Origin: Tribonema minus
Taxonomy: Eukaryota > Sar > Xanthophyceae > Tribonematales > Tribonemataceae
Length of the DNA stretch: 64,000 nt
Assembly: GCA_017506865.1 (NCBI GenBank)
Contig: JAFCMP010000523.1
Location: 186,001 to 250,000, forward strand
Direction of reading: 5' to 3'
The notes below the pieces were generated by a model, which did not search any database, was not told where the DNA came from, and was given only the letters and a program-made list of their open reading frames with translations. This document shows, one piece after another, positions 9,501 through 18,446 of the stretch (within the stretch, counting starts at the first letter, position 1; each line of letters starts with the position of its first letter). The position numbers and the translations under genes are program-made.

Positions 9501-12079
9501 CCGATGAAGTAGTCGAGGAAGTCCGGCAGCTGTGCTGCTACCCATTCCGCTGCCGCCAGGACGAACACCATGTTGAAGGCATTCTTGAGGTCCAGCATGA
9601 ACTGCCAGTGACCGAGCTCATACGCGAGTTTGCCGGCCATGGCCGCTTTCTCCGCTCCTGCTGAGACGGCTACCCCATACTGCCCGTCTGGCTCAAGGAG
9701 CTCCGCCAGGAAGTCTTTGCGGTCTGCCACGTACACCGAAGTGCATAGTCGCTGCAGCACCTCGCCGCAAACGATGGGCCGCTGCTTAGCTGTACCATCT
9801 TCCTGTTGTTCTGCAAGTGGCGTCAGGCGCCCCGCGCCATGCAACTGCCAGAAGGCATCCGGCAGCCGCGCAGCCTCCCGCATAACGGTCTGAAGCCACC
9901 GTGTGAGGACAGCAGCAAACTCATGCCGTCCCCAGCTTGTGCGTAGCGCATCCTGCAGGTGGCTGTAGCGCAGCCCCGATGGGCCTGCTCCACTGTAAGG
10001 GCTTGCTCGCTGGATGAGCTTGGCAACCGTCTCTGGCTCAATTCCCTCCCCCTGTAACAGGCTGAGTTCTGCTGGCATGTCGGCTGCTTTCGCCACAAGC
10101 TGATCAACCATGCCGGATAGCTCATGGAGTTGTTCCCCTGGCGCAGCGGGGGGGTGTTTGGACTGCATGGCGGCAAAGCAGTCATCATCAGGTATCGCCA
10201 CCGTTTTGGGCTGAAGGAAACGCGCTGCCTGCTGTAGCCCCCCCCGTGTGCCCATGCACTGTAGGACGTAGGCGTTGATCGCTGCCTCCGTTTGCTGGCG
10301 CGCGCGCCAGCGCCGGTGCGCACGCGCGTGTGCGAGGAGCGCTGGCACCAACCGGTCAAGCTCACCGCGTGCCAACATTCTGATTCTGTCGGAGCGAGTG
10401 ATGCCAGGTGCGCCATCGGTGGAGGTGATGAGTGATGGCATGAGGTGGTGTAGAATCGTGGATCTTTGCAGTCGCTGCACCCGCCCTGCGGAATCTGGCT
10501 CCCGCGCCGCATTGACGAACATCGTCATTGTGTGTGCCAACAGATGTGTTGCTGCGTTCTCCAGTGCAGCTCCCACATAGCGACGATTGCGTGGTCTAGC
10601 AAGGCTTCTAGTTGTCGCGAACTGCAGCTTGCACAGCTCATCGAGGCTGATGCTGTCAAGCACTGCTGCGACTGCGGGGGTTGAGATGGTCCACGTGAAA
10701 AGCCCACCTGCCCCACCTGCTGCGCCTGCAGGGCCTGGCGCTGCCGCTGCTGTCGCCGCACCTGCCGCTCTGGGGCCCCCTCCGCCGCCGCCGCGGCCGC
10801 CACGACCACAGCCTCGTCCGCCGCTGTCGCTGCTGCGACCGCTGCCACGGCCACCGCGGCCGTTTTGAGTTCGCGCGCCACTGCCGCTGTTGCTAGCACC
10901 GCCGCTGCGGCTGCTGGCATCACTGCTGCGGCCGTTGCCAGCGCCGCTGTCCTTAGTACCGGCTGCACTGCCGCCGCCGGCACCGCTGCTGCTGCCGCCT
11001 CCGGTTCTGCTGCCGCTAGTCGCTCTGCTACTGCTGATGTCTGCATCATTGCTGCCGCTGCGAACGCGTCCTCCATTGCCACGTCCGCGCCCTCCACTGC
11101 GACCCCGACCCCCTCGTGTAGCACTGCTGCCCCCGCGTTCCGGCCTCTTTGAGCTGCCGGAGGAGCTGCTGCCACCAGCCTGAGCAGCAGGTGCCTGCTG
11201 CGCGTGCGCTGGTCCCTTTGCGTAGGGGTTGCCGATGGGTGTGCACGCCGGTTGCTGCTGTGGCAGCGACGTGGTAGCTGTTGCCGTCGATGCATCAGGT
11301 GCTAGCGGTGCTGCTGATGCTGTTGTTGACAATGTTGCCGCCACTGCAGCGGGTGAAGTGATAGGCCTGCATTTGCGGCAGTGCTTGCCCGCGCTGGCAT
11401 CGCTGCTGTCCACTCTGAATGTCTTGTTGGCATGAAACAGGTTTTTGCACAAGGCACACTCGGTGTAGATGGTTTGCAAGTGCGACGTGCTGAGGTCGGA
11501 GCGCTCCAGGAATGTTGTTGCTGTCCCACTGTGGTGTTTGCGCTGGTGCTTCGCCGCGATGTGGGCGTTTAACCTCTGCTGTAACGAGAGCAGCGACATG
11601 CCCTTCTTCACCACGAGGTCGCATAAGTTGCACTTGTACTCCGGGTCCGCACTGCCTCCACCTCCAGCTTCGTCGTCTAGCATCAGACGTTGCTGTTCCA
11701 GACTGTTATGACCTGTTCTAGAGCGCTTGACTGCACTTTGCCCGCCCGTGTGCTCCCCTTCGCCTGTTTGATCGGAAATTGACCAACCGTCATTCTGTAC
11801 CCTCTTGCGTTTGTGCGCTGCGCGTCCGTCTCCAGTTGCTCTGCTGCTGCCACTCGTGCCATCGTCCTGTTGACAAGCGCCATTGCCATCTGCAGCACTG
11901 GTGCTAATATCCTGCGCTTGTGCGCACGCTAGATCGGATTCCTTGCATTTCTGCGCTGATTCAGAATTGGCAATACGGGCCTCCCGCCGCCGCCATGATA
12001 TTCTTTTCATGATCTCTGCTACGCCATGGTGCTACATGCTACAGCTACATACCTATCCGCATCTCGTGGAGGCCTACTA
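6563..12079 (-). mobile_element. Non-LTR retrotransposon copy 2 (full length, intact ORF)
   Basis: This 5517-bp element is the best candidate for an autonomous copy. The 5' end (TAGTAGGCC at 12071-12079 on the minus strand) is shared exactly with copy 3. The 5' UTR is about 69 nt and the 3' UTR about 108 nt. The 3' end has a short GGGC/GCCC hairpin and then AATTAATAAAAA. GTAC follows the 3' end (6559-6562). The opposite flank has GTACGATAGAG against GTACATAGAG at the 3' side, a near-perfect target duplication with one extra base. There is no LTR and no poly(A) tail beyond the short A-rich end. Confidence 0.9.
6671..12010 (-). CDS. Retrotransposon polyprotein: Zn motifs, RT, CCHC, restriction-like endonuclease
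   Basis: The ORF is uninterrupted, 1779 codons, ATG at 12010 and TGA at 6671. N-terminus: a C2H2-like motif (C127, C130, H150, H155) and a CxxC...CxxC pair (185/188 and 211/214), then an Arg-Gly-Gly/Ser-rich spacer (about 285-430). The RT core follows: SGAGPSGLRY near 677, FMLDLKNAF near 807 (motif A Asp), GFKQGDPAAP near 864, and YMDD near 903. A poly-Ala stretch covers about 1150-1370. Near 1545 is CKLCGKSPGGTLHARLC, a CX2CX8HX3C motif. RRMDIVLP near 1612 and LMVDVT near 1638 fit a PD-(D/E)xK-type nuclease. This order matches R2/NeSL/CRE-type elements that prime reverse transcription at a cleaved genomic site. The exact clade is not resolved. The Ala linker and Met in YMDD are unusual for the group. 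Confidence 0.88.
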   Translation of the reverse strand: MKRISWRRREARIANSESAQKCKESDLACAQAQDISTSAADGNGACQQDDGTSGSSRATGDGRAAHKRKRVQNDGWSISDQTGEGEHTGGQSAVKRSRTGHNSLEQQRLMLDDEAGGGGSADPEYKCNLCDLVVKKGMSLLSLQQRLNAHIAAKHQRKHHSGTATTFLERSDLSTSHLQTIYTECALCKNLFHANKTFRVDSSDASAGKHCRKCRPITSPAAVAATLSTTASAAPLAPDASTATATTSLPQQQPACTPIGNPYAKGPAHAQQAPAAQAGGSSSSGSSKRPERGGSSATRGGRGRSGGRGRGNGGRVRSGSNDADISSSRATSGSRTGGGSSSGAGGGSAAGTKDSGAGNGRSSDASSRSGGASNSGSGARTQNGRGGRGSGRSSDSGGRGCGRGGRGGGGGGPRAAGAATAAAAPGPAGAAGGAGGLFTWTISTPAVAAVLDSISLDELCKLQFATTRSLARPRNRRYVGAALENAATHLLAHTMTMFVNAAREPDSAGRVQRLQRSTILHHLMPSLITSTDGAPGITRSDRIRMLARGELDRLVPALLAHARAHRRWRARQQTEAAINAYVLQCMGTRGGLQQAARFLQPKTVAIPDDDCFAAMQSKHPPAAPGEQLHELSGMVDQLVAKAADMPAELSLLQGEGIEPETVAKLIQRASPYSGAGPSGLRYSHLQDALRTSWGRHEFAAVLTRWLQTVMREAARLPDAFWQLHGAGRLTPLAEQQEDGTAKQRPIVCGEVLQRLCTSVYVADRKDFLAELLEPDGQYGVAVSAGAEKAAMAGKLAYELGHWQFMLDLKNAFNMVFVLAAAEWVAAQLPDFLDYFIGTYVRTRPRLLFQHVDGSTRIIMSQRGFKQGDPAAPMLFCGAIAQCLKRFNEAAAAQRARRRMGAYMDDANVRTGACTLTQDDIQAVAQLKQHFAEVGLELNLTKSRALPGRGHVVTDHERQLLQQLGVQLVGDTDENQNRGAVLLGVPVGHSSFVDAWLRREAGAGGAGARFAERCARLTSPRAMFRLLRYCVVPRMTYCLRTIPTTQTAPAAKEWDRVTQWVLEHSMGLQPPGQTWCQFEQSGAHFHLAAHGPALQQARLPTRHGGLGITSACDIADAAYVAGTLQALQPALSGWAGVLQQAAPQAAADNAAEDAATQAAPAAAAAAPAPAASAAATVTAAAAVASGGATAPAAATASAAGRAYGAAIPATHDAAAAGSGAAAAAQAAPAAAAAAAAHGATTPAAAAAAAAAAAPASEAAAAAAAHVAPQVASAASLTAASTAAAAGIGNTAATGPTSLRAAAAPATGAASAGGAATVPAATAAMAVAAANVAGAAPTPAAAATPLAAAATAGGTAAAPAHAAAAAVNAGAARSTPAMLQGAAAAEVARLPLMRTIATAATSLRAATGDKLEHILPPALTPLQQQPPTQQPPLRPTAGGGTGADAACVLDASALQLQCSLKRPNQSALADAVATELADKVEADLQQLPQGTQRTQALARFRSQRHMHSIGMAFLNEPMYSTTASFDGLSWQLAVKRAIGVEEQTAGCKLCGKSPGGTLHARLCQAPRVKAHDTIVHNSVKRATQRLLRQYLKTGLVDEDYTPFLGSAGPPGSRRMDIVLPADAFPVTGYDDPTRHLPLMVDVTCFEAQVASRAAKTAADPERCCRDQEAAKTTHYSGHYDQNCYKLATLAIGSFGSIGEQGRKLLEAVATEYASRMSVPGGARPKALKGIALARLRSALSAALHMAYSGRVMTHMAESRGGGHMEEDVGEDPEMPFGGGGV

Positions 12080-12114
12080 GTATATCTCTATCGTACCGTG
12101 TGATGTCACTGTAC

Positions 12115-15100
12115 TTTTTATTAATTCTCGCTCAGGGCGCGAAAAAGCCCAGATGATTGGCATCTAGCTGTAAGGAATCTACATGTCGTATGACAGTCTG
12201 AAAGTGTCGCAACGACAACCACTCAAACGCCGCCGCCGCCAAATGGCATCTCGGGGTCCTCCCCTACGTCCTCCTCCATGTGCCCCCCCCCCCTGGATTC
12301 TGCCATGTGTGTCATGACACGGCCAGAGTACGCCATGTGGAGCGCTGCCGACAGTGCCGAGCGTAAGCGCGCCAGGGCGATGCCCTTGAGAGCTTTAGGG
12401 CGCGCTCCTCCGGGCACTGACATCCTGCTGGCATACTCCGTCGCCACAGCCTCCAGCAGCTTCCGCCCCTGCTCCCCGATGCTGCCAAATGACCCTATTG
12501 CCAATGTGGCAAGTTTGTAGCAATTCTGATCATAATGACCAGAATAGTGGGTAGTCTTGGCGGCCTCTTGGTCGCGGCAGCATCGCTCGGGGTCTGCTGC
12601 AGTCTTCGCCGCCCGCGACGCCACCTGTGCCTCGAAGCAGGTAACGTCCACCATGAGCGGTAGGTGGCGTGTCGGGTCGTCGTAGCCGGTCACCGGGAAG
12701 GCGTCGGCAGGCAGCACGATGTCCATCCTGCGACTCCCCGGCGGCCCGGCGGACCCCAGAAACGGCGTGTAGTCCTCGTCCACCAGTCCCGTTTTGAGGT
12801 ATTGCCGCAGGAGGCGCTGCGTGGCCCTCTTGACGCTATTGTGGACAATGGTGTCGTGCGCCTTGACGCGTGGCGCTTGACACAGCCGTGCATGCAGGGT
12901 GCCGCCCGGCGACTTCCCGCACAGCTTGCAGCCTGCCGTCTGCTCCTCTACTCCGATGGCGCGTTTGACGGCCAGCTGCCAGGATAGGCCATCGAACGAA
13001 GCCGTTGTGGAGTACATGGGCTCGTTGAGGAATGCCATGCCGATCGAGTGCATGTGGCGCTGCGACCGGAATCGAGCAAGTGCTTGCGTGCGTTGCGTGC
13101 CCTGCGGCAGCTGTTGCAGGTCCGCCTCCACCTTATCTGCAAGCTCGGTAGCGACGGCATCTGCAAGCGCACTCTGATTGGGGCGCTTCAGGCTACACTG
13201 CAACTGCAGAGCACTGGCGTCAAGTACGCAAGCAGCATCCGCACCAGTGCCACCACCTGCTGTCGGCCGCAGCGGCGGCTGCTGCGTAGGTGGTTGCTGC
13301 TGCAGTGGCGTTAGCGCTGGTGGCAGTATATGTTCCAGCTTGTCACCTGTTGCTGCACGTAGAGATGTGGCAGCTGTGGCGATCGTCCGCATGAGGGGCA
13401 GGCGCGCCACCTCTGCCGCTGCTGCGCCTTGTAGCATTGCTGGTGTGGAACGCGCAGCGCCTGCATTGACGGCTGCCGCTGCTGCGTGCGCTGGTGCTGC
13501 AGCTGTGCCGCCTGCCGTTGCTGCTGCTGCCAGTGGTGTTGCTGCTGCCGCAGGTGTTGGTGCAGCACCTGCCGCATTGGCCGCTGCCACCGCCATTGCC
13601 GCTGTCGCAGCCGGCACGGTTGCGGCGCCGCCTGCCGACGCTGCTCCTGTTGCAGGTGCTGCAGCAGCCCTTAGGCTAGTAGGGCCTGTAGCAGCTGTAT
13701 TGCCTATGCCCGCAGCCGCTGCTGTTGATGCTGCAGTTAGTGATGCCGCCGAGGCCACTTGAGGTGCAACATGTGCTGCCGCTGCTGCAGCAGCCTCTGA
13801 TGCTGGAGCAGCTGCTGCTGCCGCCGCTGCTGCTGCCGCCGGAGTAGTTGCGCCGTGCGCCGCCGCTGCTGCTGCTGCCGCTGGTGCCGCCTGTGCTGCC
13901 GCCGCGGCCCCTGATCCAGCGGCAGCTGCGTCGTGTGTTGCCGGAATGGCTGCGCCATAAGCGCGGCCAGCCGCTGATGCAGTTGCCGCTGCCGGAGCGG
14001 TCGCGCCTCCACTGGCAACCGCCGCTGCCGCTGTAACAGTTGCCGCTGCTGATGCTGCTGGTGCTGGTGCTGCTGCCGCTGCTGCCGGTGCCGCTTGTGT
14101 TGCCGCATCCTCAGCAGCGTTGTCTGCAGCCGCTTGAGGAGCCGCCTGCTGCAGCACCCCCGCCCATCCAGAGAGTGCTGGTTGCAGCGCTTGCAACGTG
14201 CCCGCCACATACGCAGCATCAGCGATGTCGCAGGCGCTGGTAATGCCAAGGCCGCCATGCCGTGTTGGGAGTCGCGCTTGCTGTAAGGCTGGGCCGTGCG
14301 CTGCCAGATGGAAGTGGGCCCCACTTTGATCAAACTGGCGCCAGGTCTGGCCTGGTGGCTGCAGGCCCATTGAGTGCTCAAGCACCCACTGCGTGACCCG
14401 ATCCCACTCCTTGGCGGCTGGCGCTGTCTGCGTAGTGGGAATGGTGCGCAGGCAGTACGTCATGCGAGGCACCACGCAGTAGCGCAGTAACCTGAACATA
14501 GCCCTCGGAGATGTCAGGCGCGCGCATCGCTCTGCAAATCGAGCCCCTGCCCCGCCTGCACCCGCTTCCCTGCGCAGCCATGCGTCCACAAAGCTGCTGT
14601 GGCCCACCGGCACCCCCAGCAACACAGCTCCACGGTTCTGATTTTCATCCGTATCCCCCACTAGCTGAACGCCCAGCTGCTGCAGCAGTTGCCGCTCGTG
14701 GTCTGTCACCACATGCCCCCTGCCAGGCAGCGCGCGTGACTTGGTGAGGTTTAGCTCCAGCCCCACCTCCGCAAAGTGTTGTTTGAGCTGCGCCACCGCC
14801 TGTATGTCATCCTGAGTCAGCGTGCAAGCGCCTGTTCGGACGTTGGCATCGTCCATGTAGGCGCCCATCCGCCTCCGCGCGCGCTGCGCAGCCGCCGCCT
14901 CATTGAACCGTTTCAAGCACTGAGCAATGGCGCCGCAGAAGAGCATCGGTGCCGCGGGGTCCCCCTGCTTAAACCCGCGCTGAGACATGATGATGCGCGT
15001 GGAGCCGTCAACGTGCTGGAACAGCAGGCGTGGCCGAGTGCGAACGTATGTGCCGATGAAGTAGTCGAGGAAGTCCGGCAGCTGTGCTGCTACCCATTCC

Positions 15101-17077
15101 GCTGCCGCCAGGACGAACACCATGTTGAAGGCATTCTTGAGGTCCAGCATGAACTGCCAGTGACCGAGCTCATACGCGAGTTTGCCGGCCATGGCCGCTT
15201 TCTCCGCTCCTGCTGAGACGGCTACCCCATACTGCCCGTCTGGCTCAAGGAGCTCCGCCAGGAAGTCTTTGCGGTCTGCCACGTACACCGAAGTGCATAG
15301 TCGCTGCAGCACCTCGCCGCAAACGATGGGCCGCTGCTTAGCTGTACCATCTTCCTGTTGTTCTGCAAGTGGCGTCAGGCGCCCCGCGCCATGCAACTGC
15401 CAGAAGGCATCCGGCAGCCGCGCAGCCTCCCGCATAACGGTCTGAAGCCACCGTGTGAGGACAGCAGCAAACTCATGCCGTCCCCAGCTTGTGCGTAGCG
15501 CATCCTGCAGGTGGCTGTAGCGCAGCCCCGATGGGCCTGCTCCACTGTAAGGGCTTGCTCGCTGGATGAGCTTGGCAACCGTCTCTGGCTCAATTCCCTC
15601 CCCCTGTAACAGGCTGAGTTCTGCTGGCATGTCGGCTGCTTTCGCCACAAGCTGATCAACCATGCCGGATAGCTCATGGAGTTGTTCCCCTGGCGCAGCG
15701 GGGGGGTGTTTGGACTGCTGCGCCTGCAGGGCCTGGCGCTGCCGCTGCTGTCGCCGCACCTGCCGCTCTGGGACCCCCTCCGCCGCCGCCGCGGCCGCCA
15801 CGACCACAGCCTCGTCCGCCGCTGTCGCTGCTGCGACCGCTGCCACGGCCACCGCGGCCGTTTTGAGTTCGCGCGCCACTGCCGCTGTTGCTAGCACCGC
15901 CGCTGCGGCTGCTGGCATCACTGCTGCGGCCGTTGCCAGCGCCGCTGTCCTTAGTACCGGCTGCACTGCCGCCGCCGGCACCGCTGCTGCTGCCGCCTCC
16001 GGTTCTGCTGCCGCTAGTCGCTCTGCTACTGCTGATGTCTGCATCATTGCTGCCGCTGCGAACGCGTCCTCCATTGCCACGTCCGCGCCCTCCACTGCGA
16101 CCCCGACCCCCTCGTGTAGCACTGCTGCCCCCGCGTTCCGGCCTCTTTGAGCTGCCGGAGGAGCTGCTGCCACCAGCCTGAGCAGCAGGTGCCTGCTGCG
16201 CGTGCGCTGGTCCCTTTGCGTAGGGGTTGCCGATGGGTGTGCACGCCGGTTGCTGCTGTGGCAGCGACGTGGTAGCTGTTGCCGTCGATGCATCAGGTGC
16301 TAGCGGTGCTGCTGATGCTGTTGTTGACAATGTTGCCGCCACTGCAGCGGGTGAAGTGATAGGCCTGCATTTGCGGCAGTGCTTGCCCGCGCTGGCATCG
16401 CTGCTGTCCACTCTGAATGTCTTGTTGGCATGAAACAGGTTTTTGCACAAGGCACACTCGGTGTAGATGGTTTGCAAGTGCGACGTGCTGAGGTCGGAGC
16501 GCTCCAGGAACGTTGTTGCTGTCCCACTGTGGTGTTTGCGCTGGTGCTTCGCCGCGATGTGGGCGTTTAACCTCTGCTGTAACGAGAGCAGCGACATGCC
16601 CTTCTTCACCACGAGGTCGCATAAGTTGCACTTGTACTCCGGGTCCGCACTGCCTCCACCTCCAGCTTCGTCGTCTAGCATCAGACGTTGCTGTTCCAGA
16701 CTGTTATGACCTGTTCTAGAGCGCTTGACTGCACTTTGCCCGCCCGTGTGCTCCCCTTCGCCTGTTTGATCGGAAATTGACCAACCGTCATTCTGTACCC
16801 TCTTGCGTTTGTGCGCTGCGCGTCCGTCTCCAGTTGCTCTGCTGCTGCCACTCGTGCCATCGTCCTGTTGACAAGCGCCATTGCCATCTGCAGCACTGGT
16901 GCTAATATCCTGCGCTTGTGCGCACGCTAGATCGGGTTCCTTGCATTTCTGCGCTGATTCAGAGTTGGCAATACGGGCCTCCCGCCGCCGCCATGATATT
17001 CTTTTCATGATCTCTGCTACGCCATGGTGCTACATGCTACAGCTACATACCTATCCGCATCTCGTGGAGGCCTACTA
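12115..17077 (-). mobile_element. Non-LTR retrotransposon copy 3 (internally deleted)
   Basis: This element has the same 5' end as copy 2 and the same AATAAAAA 3' end. It is flanked by a perfect 10-bp target duplication, GTACAGTGAC read on the minus strand, at 12105-12114 and 17078-17087. It sits 35 bp upstream of the 5' end of copy 2, extending the head-to-tail array. An internal deletion of about 554 bp makes it 4963 bp long. Very high identity to copies 2 and 4 suggests recent insertion. Confidence 0.92.
12223..17008 (-). pseudogene. Deleted and frameshifted retrotransposon polyprotein, copy 3
   Basis: The N-terminal zinc-binding and RGG part (ATG at 17008) reads to about 15720. There a deletion of about 554 bp joins the end of the RGG spacer directly to the region just upstream of the RT core. 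The loss is not a multiple of three, so the N-terminal frame runs out of register and stops at 15674. The RT, Ala linker, CCHC and nuclease parts stay open in their own frame down to 12223. The junction lies in a shared CTGC, which suggests microhomology-mediated loss. It falls at the same site where copy 1 carries a MITE. Confidence 0.88.
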
Positions 17078-17098
17078 GTCACTGTACTTTTTATGTAC

Positions 17099-17285
17099 TT
17101 TTATTAATTTCGCTTCGCAAGGGGCGCGAAAAGCCCTCTCTTTGGATGTGCACTCAATGCAACATTCCTTCTCCGCAGAGAGACTCAAACGCAAACAGGC
17201 TTCCCCCTCTTCACACTACCACCAACACCCCACAACCAAACCCTACTTAGGGTTGCCCAGCCGTGAGGCACACTTGTCCCGTCTT
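17099..17285 (-). repeat. GTAC-bounded fragment ending in a diverged retrotransposon 3' tail
   Basis: Read on the minus strand, this stretch ends with GGGCTTTTCGCGCCCC and then GAAATTAATAAAA before GTAC. That is the same hairpin plus A-rich tail as the long element, but with a different upstream sequence. It is probably a 5'-truncated or non-autonomous relative that uses the same 3' recognition signal. A 7-bp ATAAAAA between two GTACs (17084-17098) separates it from the 5' end of copy 3 and may be another micro-insertion. Confidence 0.5.
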
Positions 17286-17295
17286 GAAAATGTAC

Positions 17296-17346
17296 TTTTA
17301 TTATATTCCACTTGTGGCTGTGGAAATGCCATGTTGTAGGTGTGTC
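17296..17346 (-). mobile_element. 51-bp truncated copy of short element family 1
   Basis: On the minus strand this is only the last 51 nt of family 1, ending AATATAATAAAA. It lies between two copies of GTACATTTTC (17286-17295 and 17347-17356, given as plus coordinates). The 10-bp duplication and the severe 5' truncation are what target-primed reverse transcription leaves. Confidence 0.8.
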
Positions 17347-17356
17347 GAAAATGTAC

Positions 17357-18429
17357 TTTTATTATATTCCACTTGTGGCTGTGGAAATGCCATGTTGTAG
17401 GTGTGTCGCCTTGTTCTCACTCTTGGATGTAGCATGCAAAGCTTGCACGCCACACCCCGCCCCCCACATCACCCCCAACAAAGCACCCGCAAGCGACTGT
17501 CCCCCACATACTAGCAGGGATACCAAACAAAGCTACAAGACTCTCCCCCCACAGACAGACCCGTCTTAGGGCCACCCAGCTCCACGCAGACTCCATCTCA
17601 AAGTTTTCATGCAGGCCAAGGTCACCATAATGGGCCCTGAACTGGAGATTGTGGCTATCTACGTGAACCCCGATATCATAAAGATAAGCAGAGGGAGTCA
17701 CTGGGCGCCAGGCGCTGACGCTAGAAAGAAAGGCTATATAACTAAGCAAAGCATCGCCTCCTTGATGAGCGGGACGGTGGTTCACCGGGCCTCCCATATC
17801 ACCCCCAACAAAGCATCCGCAAGCGACTGTCCCCCACACACTAGCAGGGATACCAAACAAAGCTGCAAGACTCTCCCCCCACAGACAGACCCTTCTAAGG
17901 GCCACCCAGCTCCACGCAGACTCCATCTCAAAGTTTTCATGCAGGCCAAGGTCACCATGATGGGCCCTGAACTGGAGATTGTGGCTATCTACGTGAACCC
18001 CGATATCATAGAGATAAGCAGAGGGAGTCACTGGGCGCCAGGCGCTGACGCTAGAGAGAAAGGCTATATAACTAAGTAAAGCATCGCCTCCTTGATGAGC
18101 GAGGTCACGGCTCACCGCAGGCTGCAAGCCTGACAAGATATTGCCATTTACCGCTGCGAGTAACTTGTGGTTGGTGCCGTGGCGTGCAGCCGACTCCGCT
18201 TGCTCTCCAAGCACGCCAAGCCGCTCCCTGTCCCTCCTCCGCACGCCAGCCAGGGCTTCCGAGACACCACCACACGTTTGAAGTTCTCTCGAAGGGGCTA
18301 CGCACGCTGGCATCACCTGGGGGCCGCTGGTGCTAGCTCCTGCAAGCCCTGCAGCCCAGCCCACCCACCAAACCAGCCGCATTCGCTGCCACGCCTTTCG
18401 GCGTTAACGAGCTTGGGACGCTGCCTGTC
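17357..18429 (-). mobile_element. SINE-like non-autonomous element, family 1, minus copy
   Basis: The 5' end carries GCTCGTTAACG and a hairpin with a GAAA tetraloop. The 3' end reads AATATAATAAAA before GTAC. It is flanked by GTACATTTTC at 18430-18439 and 17347-17356. Relative to the plus copy at 18447-19177 it contains an internal tandem duplication of about 335 bp (units near 17465-17795 and 17796-18115). A 321-codon open frame crosses it on the minus strand, but it mirrors the internal repeat and has no recognisable domain, so it is treated as incidental. Extra bases before GCTCGTT differ from those in the other copy. Confidence 0.8.
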
Positions 18430-18446
18430 GAAAATGTACTTCTACA

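Noticed and set aside
17417..18382. 321-codon minus-strand frame in the family-1 element, with internal repeat
   Set aside because: The matching frame in the plus copy is shorter, the repeat simply follows the DNA duplication, and no domain is seen. The element's ends and target duplications point to a non-coding retroelement.
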